Shown here: piece by piece, positions 49,135 to 60,275 of the stretch
Position numbering within the stretch: position 1 is the stretch's first letter
How the letters are laid out: the number at the start of each line of letters is the position of its first letter
Assembly (NCBI GenBank): GCA_951799445.1
Contig: OX637292.1
Coordinates: forward strand, 3,041,296-3,105,295
Direction of reading: 5' to 3'
Length of the DNA: 64,000 nucleotides
Source: Pseudisothecium myosuroides
Taxonomy: Eukaryota; Streptophyta; Bryopsida; Hypnales; Lembophyllaceae
Made by a program: the position numbers and the translations under genes
Notes under the pieces: generated by a model
What the model was told of the DNA's origin: nothing
Database searches by the model: none
What the model saw: only the letters and a program-made list of their open reading frames with translations

Positions 49135-50417
49135 TACAGTAGAACCTCTCTAAGTTTATAAACCTTTGTAAACTAATCATGTCAGACTAGTCCCTGACTG
49201 GGCCACATAACAAAGGTTGTGACTAAAAATGACCCTCTTTAAGTTAATAAACCTCTATAAACCAATCTGTTAGACCGGTTCGGGACCGATCAGCTTAGGG
49301 CATCTCCACCGGTTTACTCTAAACAGTCCCTTCAAAGGGTTTCCCGTGCCCTTAAGCAAAACAAGGACCCACCAGTTGCAGTCTGTCATTGTTTTCAATG
49401 CCGGTCACTGAAAGTTTTTGTCACGACACTTGAAGCTCCCGTCCCTTGCACATTTGACTCTAGGCATAGCATTGACAAGAAGACCGAGTCACAGCACGTA
49501 TTCCAATGGCGCCACATGGGGGCACAGTTCGAGCAGGAGGAACAACTGCCCATCAAGCGAGACGTAGCAAGTGTTTTTATCCATTTTGAGACCGGGATGA
49601 GATTTACACTTAAATTTTTTGTTGAGGCCTCACCAATTCACCAAGAAGACATTTAAACTTACAATTTAAAGTTAGGACTCATCAATTGTCCATGAAGAGA
49701 TTTAAATTTAAGATTTTTTTGTTCTTGGTTCCATTTTGAGACCAAGAAGAGATTTAAATTTCTTTTCTTGGTTCCATTTTGGGACCAAGAAGAGATTTAA
49801 ACTCTTTTAGTTTTTTCATGGACTTATCAATTGACCAAGATAGTGGAAACAATATGAGAATAGTGAGTTTGTTTGGATTTAAAATCCCTGAACCGAAATA
49901 GTACTCTTTTCCAATATGAATTCATTATATTTAGATGTTTCAAGTTTCATATTTATTGGAATTCATATTTGAAAAGAAAATACTATTTTGATTACTTTTG
50001 ATTTGAATTCCGTTAAAACATGAAAGTGTATTGAGGTGCGTTGAAGTGGACCTCAACCCACCTCAACACACTTTTTAGTTTTTATTTTGATCTCAATTCA
50101 AATACAAAAAAGCTCCTAGTTTGCACCTTAAGAAGAGCTCCCAATTTGTGCCTCCATTTTCCGAATAGGGCCCGTGCTCATCAAGACTTTTCGGCCTCAC
50201 AACATCCCAATGCCCGGTGCCTGATACCTGACCGATGTTAATTCCCACAACCACAAGAATTGAAGAAACTTGATAGGTCGTATTCGAATGGCGGGTGACT
50301 GGTTGGTCTCCCCAACAATGCCAATTCCACTTGGGTGTCTGACACACTCCAAATTAATAGTTGCGCGTCGGATTTGTGGAGAACTGGTGGAGATGCCCTG
50401 AGAAAGGTTCTACTGTA
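49135..50417. mobile_element. Emigrant/pogo-like MITE split by a second element
   Basis: TA-bounded; the left tip is CAGTAGAACCTCTCTAAG and the right tip, read inward, is CAGTAGAACCTTTCTCAG. CAGTAGAACCTCTATAAA-type ends are those of plant Emigrant/Lemi (pogo-like) elements. Only about 180 bp belongs to this MITE; 49298-50398 is a later insertion. Confidence 0.82.
49298..50398. mobile_element. Harbinger-like element nested in the Emigrant-like MITE
   Basis: Tips GGGCATCTCCACCGG and, from the right, GGGCATCTCCACCAG. Flanking triplets TTA and TGA are close to a TWA duplication. GGGCATCTCCA tips are typical of plant PIF/Harbinger or related MITEs. 1.1 kb, with a GC-richer left part and repeated words such as GAAGAGATTTAAA. 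No transposase frame was seen. Confidence 0.75.
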
Positions 50418-50870
50418 CCATAGTCGGATTGTACCTCTGACAGTTGTTATTTCTTACCACGGACCTGCTCAGGTCTGGTCAAATTCTTGTCACTTGGAGT
50501 CAAAATTAGTTTTTCCATTTTTTTTTTGACACAAATGAAACGGAAGTTTTTCCAGTTTCATTGCAGATAAAAAAGACGAATGGAGACAAGCTTAAGTACA
50601 GGTACTGTGAACTTCTTTAGTAACAGAGGTCTGTCAGTGAGTGATTTTCAGATTATTTTTTTATTTTTTATTTTTTATTTTTATTTGTTGTTGTCACAGA
50701 AGGAAACATTTTATTTCCAACTCGAAGGCCTCCCAAACAACATGCCAGGCAGAGCCAGAGCTCTTGTAGGCCATCAAACGGCCAACAGAAGATTTTCAGA
50801 TCATTGAGTTCAAAACTGCTGGTGCACGCACCAAAAGAGTAATTTTATTACTTTGGAAGAGAACAGCAAC
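50418..50870. other. Short intergenic stretch
   Basis: T-rich low-complexity runs near 50520 and 50655-50690. No gene was recognised. Confidence 0.4.
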
Positions 50871-50871
50871 T

Positions 50872-52150
50872 AAGGTAGAAGCACCAGTAACTGATCATTT
50901 AACCCCTAAAGTTTCTTGAGTATGTTCTCACCAAAAATGTTTCAAAATTGCCATTTCTAGTATAAGTATCAAATTTTTGAAAAATATCATTTTTGGACAC
51001 ATCTAACCTTAGGATCTTGTAGTACTCTGGTTTTAGAATATGTGGAAAAAATTTCAGAAATTGTCATCATGTAGATTGCAAGACATTTGGGTTTGAAGTA
51101 GCAAAAGTCCTTTTTTTGGCCCTGCGAAAAACCGGGCAGCTGCACTTCACAAGGTCAGAGTATTATGAAAAAAATTCCAAAATGGTTGTGCTTCTTTGGA
51201 TTCATTCTTCAGGGCAAGTTGGATACATGCTTGAAAATTTTCAGATCGTTTGGAATTGTACAACATATAGGAAAAAAATAGTAAGTAGAAAGAAGTAGAG
51301 AATGGTTCAAATCTCTAAATTGTTAAGAAGTTAATTATGGAATTGAAAAATGCCAATCCCAATGGTTGCAATGTTGTAATAAACAATCTACATCCTACAA
51401 TGTTTTGTTTCTTGAAAAATATTGAAAATTGAGTGAGAAACGACTTCAAAGTTTATTTTAGAGTAGACAATCCATAACTGCCCGCAAACTAAAAATTCAT
51501 GACATTTGACTCATTGATCAAAATGGAATGATTCAAAGCTTTCCACGTATATTTTTTGATATTTTTTGATCTGCCCGAACTGCCCGAGTCGAGAAACAAA
51601 CTACATATCATGCAATAATTATTTACTCCTATTTCCAAATGTCATGAAATTTGGTGCATATGAAAGATATTCCTCGTCTCCACCTTCTATAAAAATTTTA
51701 GCCTGAAATATGCAAATCTCTAGTCATACGTACCTGCCCAAAATTTCTATGTTGCCTAAAAACGCATGTTGGTCCTTTAGGGGTTAAACAATTTTGGAGC
51801 AGATCGTGCGTAGTATGAGGTGGTGGAAATTTTTCCCATGTAGGAAAATAAGAAATATGGGGATAGCAAAATTTTCAGAATTTTATTCCCAAAATTGAAA
51901 TTACCTGTGAATTTTGGGAGCCAAAAAGTACTCTTGACCGTTAGCCAATGTCTAGAGTCTTCCCAATTCCAATCATATTGTAACTACTTTCTTGTTCACT
52001 ACTTTGGGGCATGTGTCATGACCTTATTAGTCTCTACCTTGAAAAGGACAAATAACACACATTCCAAGCTTGAGTTCCAACCTTGCTTGAAAATAGTGCT
52101 CTCTACAAGTTGGATACTAGGTGTGGTTGGGTACTAGTTCCTCTATCTTA
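50872..52150. mobile_element. AGGTAG-group element (family D) split by a TTAA element
   Basis: The left tip is TAAGGTAGAAGCACCAGTAA. The right tip, read inward, is TAAGATAGAGGAACTAGTAC. Excluding the insertion at 50899-51787 it is about 0.39 kb. The interior (TATTCCCAAAATTGAAATTA, ATGACCTTATTAGTC) recurs at 52.2-52.8 kb and, inverted, at 23.4-23.77 kb. Confidence 0.72.
50899..51787. mobile_element. piggyBac-like TTAA element, subfamily A, inserted in family D
   Basis: TTAA on both sides; the left tip is CCCCTAAAGTTTCTTGAG and the right tip, read inward, is CCCCTAAAGGACCAACATGC. Same interior order as 21865-22806. 0.89 kb, non-coding. Confidence 0.85.
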
Positions 52151-52170
52151 GTAAGACAAGCATAATGATG

Positions 52171-52840
52171 GACTAAGATTTAAAAAACCACAGTTAATTA
52201 CTTAAGCAATTCTATAACAAATCTTGAGCAGTATGAGGCGATGCAAATTTATCCTGTGTAGAAAGATAGGAGATATGGGGATTGCAAATTTATTGTAATT
52301 TTATTCCCAAAGTTGAAATTATTATGAATTTTGGAAGCCAAGAAGTGCTCTAAACCCATAGCCAATGTCTAGACTCTTCCAATTCCAATCATTCAAGAAT
52401 TACTTTCCTGCACACTGCTTCTATTTTTTTGCTCACTACTTCTTGTGCACTTTGGGCCATGTGCTATGACCTTATTAGTCCCAATCTTGAGAAGGAGGAA
52501 AACAACGACAACATGGTTGCAGGTTCGATACTTGGCGGCGACAAGTTTGTTACCTTGTGTGAAATCAAAGCCTCTGTACTTGACAAAAATCCTTGTAGTG
52601 TGTTTCCTCAACACGCTTGTTTTGGAAAAAAATAGGGAGGAAAAAACAACATTCCAAGCTTTGATTGGAAATATGTTTGAGCCTTGGTTGGAAATAGTGC
52701 TCTACCTAGCTCAAAATAGTACACCCTATAGGTTGGATATAGGTCCCTGGTTGGGAATATGTGGTCCGAGTTACTTTTTAATTTTCAAGAATGATTGAAG
52801 GAAATTGGTTGTGGGTTCTTATCCTGGCCTCAATCTTACT
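52171..52840. repeat. Second family D copy carrying a SINE
   Basis: Parallels 51790-52150 block by block: GAGCAGTATGAGG, TATTCCCAAAGTTGAAATTA, GCCAATGTCTAGACTCTTCC and ATGACCTTATTAGTC. The SINE interrupts it at about 52505-52640. The right end is uncertain. Confidence 0.7.
52505..52640 (+). mobile_element. tRNA-derived SINE, copy 2, with target duplication
   Basis: Matches 28784-28935 and carries a pol III B box GGTTCGATACT at 52522-52532. It is flanked by AAAACAAC on the left (about 52498-52506) and AAAAACAAC on the right (about 52640-52648), a plausible 8-9 bp target duplication. The 5' part with the A box is missing. The related repeat at 23.42-23.77 kb lacks it. Confidence 0.75.
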
Positions 52841-53341
52841 ATATATAGTACATTAATAATGAAATTTAATTTAAAGTATCCATAGTGTCAACGATGCTAG
52901 TGCGTGAACACAAAGATGTGAGCCAACGAAGCTTGAACCTAGTTTTAGATATGTGCCTACAACCATTTGAAAGTGTTTATAACATATGCATCTATAAAAT
53001 AGGTACACTATAACGTGAAAAGTGCCTATAATATATGTACCTATAGCTTAGACATCTATAAAATAGGTACACTATAACGTAAAAAGTGCCTATAATATAT
53101 GTACCTATAGCTTAGACACCTATAAAACAGAAGGTATGTGTAATATAGTCTTCTAGGCTTATGGGCTCATAGATTCTATGTTCACATGCTAGCACTCCCT
53201 CCATAGTGTTACTTACCCTATCATGTGATTCATTCTAATTGTCATTTAGTTGATTATTAGGTTTGATACTGAAAATTAATGTGAATATTCGATACTAATT
53301 TAGTGCAAGGTTAGTACTAATTTAGTTTTTTGGGTGGAAAT
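52841..53341. repeat. Unassigned DNA with a 72-bp tandem repeat
   Basis: About 52980-53130 holds roughly two copies of a 72-bp unit with ATAAAATAGGTACACTATAA and GTGCCTATAATATATGTACC. The rest of the stretch is unassigned. Confidence 0.75.
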
Positions 53342-53919
53342 TTAACCTTGGAGCGCTTCGACGTCCATTTTCTGGACGATGAACAGATTCAGATCCTTGT
53401 TTCTGTTTCATTCCTGCTTGGATGAAAGTCATCCTAATTTTTGGTGATACTTTATCAAGTTGTTGTCCTATCCATCGGTTGGATTTGGTGTTACTAGAAT
53501 ATTATACGTTTCTAAAATTACAAATGTGGAAGTATGTCAAGTGGTCAATTTGCATTGACTTTAGTTCAAACTAGATGTGCAAAAATGAGGTCAAAGATGT
53601 AAAGGCCACAAAAATTTCAAAAAATCACCATATGAAGGGAACCTTATTTCAAATCCATTCCAACAAGTTTTACTCAAAAGAATGATAATAGTTTACTTGT
53701 AATTGAATTTAGAAGGAATTCTGAAATTTTCTTTTCAAAATTTATAGAAAAAGATTGGTGATAGCATTAGTAGATCTAACCGTATGGATAGAATTTAAAA
53801 ATCAAAATCTACAGCTTTCATTTGTATACCAATTCCAAAATATTCTTCCAAATTGTAGTTTATAATGTTTTTTCTCAAATTGTCAATTTTGGAAATGAAT
53901 CCAGACGTTTAGGGGTTAA
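53342..53919. mobile_element. Probable TTAA element, diverged
   Basis: The right end GACGTTTAGGGG followed by TTAA is clear. The left end TTAACCTTGGAGCGCTTCGACG matches it only after an indel. About 578 bp, non-coding. Confidence 0.5.
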
Positions 53920-54670
53920 ATGGCAATCAATGTTCATGTTGATATCTAGTGTTGATAGCATTAACAATGATTTTGACCTTGAGTGTTAGAGTTTGTAATT
54001 AGTGTTGCAAACACAAAATTTCATTATTAGTATATTGGTTGATTAATTTTATTCTTTAAGAGCTTCTTATCTAATTTACCAAAGTTACATTATCCTAAAT
54101 TGTTGGAGGATGGAAAACTCATATATTGTATCAATTTCCATCCAAAAAAGGATTTTGTAGTGCCATGACACTAGTTTTATAGGTAAACAATAATTTTGAA
54201 TCCACACTAATAAGATAAATAAATTTAGCTATAAATAGACCTTCAAAAACCATTAAACTTTTGCGTCTGGGGAATGGGGACTTTTCTTCGCTTCAACCAT
54301 GGCCTTGTGCTGCACTTTCAACTTTTGTAGCTAACATAGAAAAATGAGCCCCATGATGCAGATCCAAAGAGTAATCAAAACCAAAAAGAATAAACATTTG
54401 AAAATGGAAAACTTATTGCCTTGGTGTAGTATTGTTCACAGCTCATTTTTTGAGGTTTAGTTTGGGCATAGATTGAAAGTTAGCTAACCTATCAGATGGA
54501 AGAATAGGAGCATTGTGGCCCACCACAGCTTTCGCTTTATGCTGTGATCTATTATTGACGACCATTGTCTGATCCATTTTCTCAGCTATTATGATTGGAG
54601 TTCACATTCACGCCCTGTAGCGTAGGATTACTCGGGAAACAAAACCCAAAGAATCCCTTAGTGGTGGTTC
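53920..54670. other. Intergenic DNA, nothing recognised
   Basis: AT-rich, with short frames only and no repeat ends seen. Confidence 0.4.
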
Positions 54671-54679
54671 TTCGTTTTG

Positions 54680-57125
54680 GAAAAGGTCAAATAGTCTATT
54701 GTTTTGTATCTAAGGTCACTTTTACATAAGATATTCACTCATTTTTTTATAAACAAATAATAAAATTCCATTTAGTGAATTGATGATAAGAGATGGATAT
54801 ATTTTTAGACCTAATTTATACTAGTATCCGTCCATTACCCATAGATGCAGACTTACAACATGTTGTCTCTGTTTTACATTAGAATTCTAATGTCAATTTT
54901 TCAAAGGTTTGTCAAATAGTCATGGCACCTGTTCTATCGACTTAATCAAACTCACAATATATATTTATAATTGTATACATACATTGGCAGTTTCTTTAAT
55001 AACCTCTTCCATTTTAATTCATACTCAATTAGTCCAGTAACTAATTAACTAGCTTAATTGCTTACAAATGCAAGAATGCAAATTCACAATTTGGTATTGT
55101 CAAATAGTCTTTGTATGCAAAGTATGCAAAGGTTTAATTTATTCCTTCATGTTAAGTACGTTCCGCTCAAGTAGTCACATTAGCTTTCTTTCTCCAAACT
55201 CCATTAGCAAGTCAAATAATCCTTTCCACAAAGATTAGCTTTCACAATAATTAAGCTTGATGGTTGTCACTTTGTCTCAATTCTCTTAAACAATGGTAGT
55301 TACTATCCAGCTAATATGTCAATCTTACAAACAGTCTCTAACTATGCAGTAATTATGTCAATTTGTCCAACTCTTAGAATTTGCATCCACAAACTAATCA
55401 AGATGGCTACTTGTCAATTGGTCTTGCTATTCTAAATAATAGCTAAACTGAACGGCCTTCAATAAGAGGTCCAATTGTCCAAGTTCCAACATTAGATCAC
55501 AATAAGAAATTCTAGCTAACATTAGAACTATCTCCATGGTTCTTGCATCAACACTTGTTGCAATTTGTCACTTTATACTTCATGAACATGGTCAATTTGT
55601 CCATTTACTTCGATCTCAAACATTTATCAATTAACAAGCAGGTTATTTTATAACTTTTCAATATGTCAATTAGACATAATACGTTGCACCACTATCTTCT
55701 TTCACCTTCTTGACATGCTCATCAAAACTAATTACTAATTGTGATTCTTCAACTTCCACTTTTAGTCTAATTGATCACTAAAATAGACAAATTTTCTCTT
55801 AGATTCAATCAAAACTTATTCAGCCAATCACTGGCATATTTCTTTAACTCCAAAATTTTCTCTCATAATCCATTGGACCACAACGACAACAACCACATGC
55901 ATACATACTCAGTCAATTAGACATGTTCCTTTAATGACCAACAATTGATCTCTTATCAATTATGCTGATCCTTGACAACAACAGTAAGCCAATATAACAT
56001 TCATTTCACTTGTCTAGACTAATAGACCAGAGAACACAGAAGCTCAAGTGCTTGGCATTTTCATCACCGAAATACTTACTGATTAAAATTTAACAAGAAA
56101 TATAACCAAAAACTGAGTTCACTGTCTATTAGATCCAAGACTAAATAATAGAACATTGCCAATCCCTAGCACACTTATCATAACATGCTTATAGTCTATT
56201 CGACTTCCAAAATAATTCTCTTACTTATAAACGTAACTATTACAACTATCCCAGTGTAGTCTAATTAACCTAAGACTCATAAGCCATAATCAATTTTACA
56301 CAATTTGATTAATAGACTAATAATTAGAATAGAAGAAAACTTTGCCAATCACTGACAAATTGAACATCACATACTTACAGTCTATTCGTCTTCCATAGTT
56401 GCACTCTTGCGCCTTTAATCTCCAATTTTTCTCCACACTACTTGTCTTTGAGCAACATCCTTGAATACAAACAATTTGTCAACAACTACTATCTCCACAC
56501 TTCAATCATTAACAAAAATAAAACATGCCACTCACTAGCAAATAAACTTTCTTACAAGCTCACTCCAAGAATTGGGCTCCTGAAATCATAACAAAAGCTA
56601 ATTGACATTAAATTAACTCACGCCTATTAGGCTCACAAAAAGAATTATACATCACCGTACCAATCTTTGGCTTCATTTGTCTCACACACACATAAGGAAT
56701 TGAGCTACACAAGGCTCTACAACTGAATTGATGAAAATTGGTCTCCCGACTAATAGACCAACAAAAAGAGTTCAAAAGTGCTAATCTCTGGCTAATCAGA
56801 CAGAAAAGAATGCCAATCACTAGCTACACAATCATAAGACGAATAGACAAAATTATATTGAAGGAATTCACGAGTACAAAAAGAGGCGAGCAATCACTGC
56901 AAAGAGAGAAAGCAGAAGGCCTGTTTGTCCTTATATTTTCTTGGCCGTAACTAACTGAGAATTAATCGCACTATCTATTTGTCCAACTGTTCAATCAGTT
57001 AACCCTAACTTCTTTAATGGGCTGTCTAATAGTCATTTTTGTACCTACAAGTCCAATTGACCTGATCCACACTTCATTTGGCTTTAAAGCTATCTTAACC
57101 TAGTCTATTAGTCTTTTACTTCAAA
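54680..57125. repeat. Diverged array with recurring GTC(T/A)A(T/A)TNGTC words, about 190-bp unit
   Basis: Words such as GTCAAATAGTC, GTCAATTTGTCC, GTCTATTCGAC and GACTAATAGACC recur more than 20 times in 2.4 kb on both strands. A second word, GCCAATCACTAGC, recurs near 55828, 56155, 56345, 56529 and 56811. The clearest neighbours (CTTATAGTCTATTCGACTTCC at 56188 and CTTACAGTCTATTCGTCTTCC at 56375) are 187 bp apart. Probably an old tandem array. Confidence 0.55.
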
Positions 57126-57285
57126 AAGCTTGAAAATTACTCAAAAAGTTGTATCTACACACCACCAATGTGCGAGTGATTTTCTGAATTAGTTTTGGAG
57201 CATGCGAACTCTTATTGTTTTGCTAATCTTGCTTAACCTAACCTAATCCTATTTAACCTAATCTAATGTAGGACTAAGTATCTAA

Positions 57286-58464
57286 ATGGCGTCGCACGGA
57301 AGCTATAGCACCACTCTTAAGAGTGAAGCTCAATATGACCATGCTCCTCCCTTCGTGATGCCGCTGGAGGCTGGCAACTGACGACATATTGGTGAGGCTA
57401 ATCTTGCCCTTCCTTAGCTAGAAGGAACCACTGGATGTCGCTCGGAGACTAGTAACGCCACCCCACCAGCGGGCACAATCCAAAATCCTAACGGCCTCCT
57501 AATCCATAATGACGTCATGATACTTGAAGTTGCTTTCAATATGGTCGCCCTCCGGAAAGAAGCGGCTTTTCTTAAGCAACACATACTCATAGCCATGTTT
57601 GAGGTTGACCCCTCTTCTGCGGTTCTCCTTAAGAGTTGGATTCAAGAGCTTGAGAGTAGAATTTGTGCTAGAATTGCTCTCCATTGTAATGCAAAAGGAG
57701 GGTTCTATTATAACAAACTTGGCTCTATTGAATTGATACTGCAAGTGATGGGTATGACTCCTTGTCGCCTCAAAGCGGGCATGATCCTTTTCCAAAGATG
57801 GATCCTTGCCTTCAACACCAACCAATCGGCAGGATTAGCAATACCCTACTGGATCTACCTCAAGAACCTTTTCCTTGAATTCTATCAACTTGGAGCCAAG
57901 ACTATTGCCAACGCTACAGGTACGGTCCTAGAAAAGGACTACGGCATTTGGGCAAATGGCGACCCAAGGTTCTATGTGACCATTGATCCCTCGTGCGGAT
58001 ATGCGTCAACAATTTTAGTTGCCAACATTGCATGGCAGTTTTCTGAAGTAACAATGGAGTATGACATCAGCTAAGTTGCCCTTGCAGCCCACACTCCTCC
58101 TGTACTAACACCAATTGCCCTGAACGAGGGATTCTCAAAGTGCCAGGCTTTTCTAATCACCAAAACAGAGTTGACTCCCCTCACACGCCTCTCATTGGTT
58201 CCAAACAGGGTCCGAGCTTCCGAAGGGCCAATTTTTTTTTCCCACTCCCCCCGAGAAGACAATCAACACTCTCATTCACCGCCCCGCCACAAGGCAACAA
58301 TGGTTTCACCCTTATTTAGAGTAGACAACCCACATTGGGCCTACAGACTCCGCAATCACGGCAACGTCATCCTTCACAAGTGTATCGGGTTTCGAGAAGG
58401 TCGGATCCCTCCGGCCCTCCGGCCATGGAAGTGGAATTCTCAATCGGGAATTAGCCAACAATAA
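57286..58464 (+). pseudogene. Decayed retroelement-type ORF with DUF4283-like segment
   Basis: One reading frame runs from the ATG at 57286 to 58464 but contains three stop codons (near 57361, 57418 and 58072). The part after the second stop resembles DUF4283, a domain found at the N-terminus of plant LINE-type and other retrotransposon proteins. It shows RLKAGMILFQRWILAFN, then YWIYLKNLFLEFYQLGAKTI, an IANATGTVLEKD block and DPRFYVTID. That order (W..GF, P.W..L..LP.EF, ..IG..L, R.CV.I) is typical. No zinc knuckle was recognised downstream. Base composition is GC-richer than the surroundings. It is probably dead unless the stops are bypassed. Confidence 0.6.
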
Positions 58465-59400
58465 ACAACAATATTCTTGTTCCTCAACAAGGCTTGAACT
58501 TGACTCCACCCTCCCAGAGCCGACTAAATTTCCACAGCAACTATCTCAGGCAGTTGCGGAATTACCAGCTCTTCCTTTTCCCCCTCCCTTGGAGCCATCT
58601 GATAATCTGTTACATATATCCAACATAATTGATACCCCCACCCCAAATGATGTAGTTGACATGGACCTTGAAATCAAAAATTGAGGAGTATATGGCTCAG
58701 ATGTCAAAAGAACAAGCCATTGTCCAAGTTAGCGACGGAGCCTCCACTGACATAGCTAGACACGGTCACGAGACCAGCTCAGGTATTGATCCCCGTCCAA
58801 TCTTTGACCAATATTCCTCCAATTTAGTTGGCCCCTTCTTAGGCACAACAAGCCAAGGCAGCCACTCTTCAGAGTTCAGGCGCCCAATCCCCAGATAGCT
58901 ACTGTTGAATCAAACCGGCCACCTAATCCTATTCCCTCTCGCGTGATCCCGGTCGAATTAGCAAGCATAAATTTGGCAATGCTGGGAATTTACGGCCCAA
59001 GCACCAACATGATCACCTTCCACCTTAGCTCAAATGATGACAACTCTCATGATGGCGACTATGACCCGTCTGCCCAAGAGGAGGAGGCCTTTAAAGATGC
59101 GCAGAGTGAGCAGTTCTCACCAATCAGATCGGATCCTTGTGACACCAAGATCCTACCACCAGCCCTCCTGCAACCCCGAGCTATCAAATTCAGTGGCCCA
59201 TCCCAAATGAGCATGCCCACAGAGGGCAATGTGACTCAACAACACCATAGCCGTCCCCCACAACATTTCAAGCGGGTGGAGGCTAGGAACAATGCCAGAG
59301 CGTACCGCGCACTCCACCTGCTCATAGCAAACCGCTGTCGTCTAGTGTTGACAGGCGCCTCATGTGGGCACTTGATTACCCACCCTTGGTAATGAAGCAA
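58465..59400 (+). pseudogene. Frameshifted continuation of the retroelement-type ORF
   Basis: Open frames 58656-58898 and 58943-59392 lie in the other two plus-strand frames. They are hydrophilic and rich in Ser, Pro, His and acidic residues, like linker regions of retroelement proteins. No reverse transcriptase or nuclease motif was found. Base composition matches the preceding ORF, which suggests a single decayed unit. Confidence 0.4.
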
Positions 59401-59695
59401 ACACGACCAGGTTTTTAGCTTTTATCCACTTTTGATTTAAGGGTTGTTGTAAGCGCAGTCTACTATGCCTTCCAAGCAATGGATCTTGCTAATGTTTCCT
59501 AAGTTTCGTGGATGGGCAAAAAAAATGCCTAGAGATGCAAGTGATGTGACTTCCAAGCGAACTGCCAATTATCAGTGTCACGGTGGTCTAACGATGAAAC
59601 TCCATCGTTTTGACTATCTTTCCTATGTTAAGGGTGGTTTGGGCCATTTCCAACAACCCTAACTGGGTGAAATGGGATCCTCTATGTCCCTTCCA
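59401..59695. other. Unassigned stretch after the decayed ORF
   Basis: Contains a short plus-strand frame (59465-59662) with no recognised domain. Confidence 0.35.
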
Positions 59696-60275
59696 TAAAC
59701 CCCTAAGGTTACCTTCTACCTTTTGACTTCCGGTATAAGTCTGGGTTTTGACCTCTAAAGTTATTTTTAGGTTTCTACTCCAAAAAGTTAACTCTACGTT
59801 TTTACTTCCACGTTACTCTAAGTTTTAACCTTTAGTTCTAAATTCTAACTTCTAATTTTTTACTCTACTTTTTTACTCCTAACTTTGAATTTTAACTTTG
59901 AAAATTACTCTAAAACCTAACCTCTAAAATCTAATTTCTACTCTAAATTTTTACTCCTAAGATTAACTCTAGCTTTTAACTTTTAAACAAAATCTAAGTC
60001 TTAGCTTTTGTCTTAACTTCTCAATTTAACTCTAACTTTTAACTTTTAATTTTAGCCCCGGATTTTAACCTCTAATTTTTACCCTCATTTTTTACTCCTA
60101 AAATTAACTCTAAGTTTTAACTTCTATTTTAACTCTAGAACTTTAACTCCTAAATTTAATTCTAAATTTTGACTCTAAATTTTAACTCTAACTTCTACTT
60201 CCTAAAAACAACTCTAAATTTCACTTCCTAATTTTAATTCTAATCTCTACTTCCTAATTTTAACTCTAAATTTTG
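59696..60275. repeat. Degenerate short-motif tract (AACTCTAAATTTT type)
   Basis: About 580 bp made almost entirely of variants of (T)TAACTCTAA(A)TTTT, CTTCTAA and CTCCTAA. Copies are irregular in length. The strand is strongly asymmetric: T and C with A, very few G. Confidence 0.85.
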
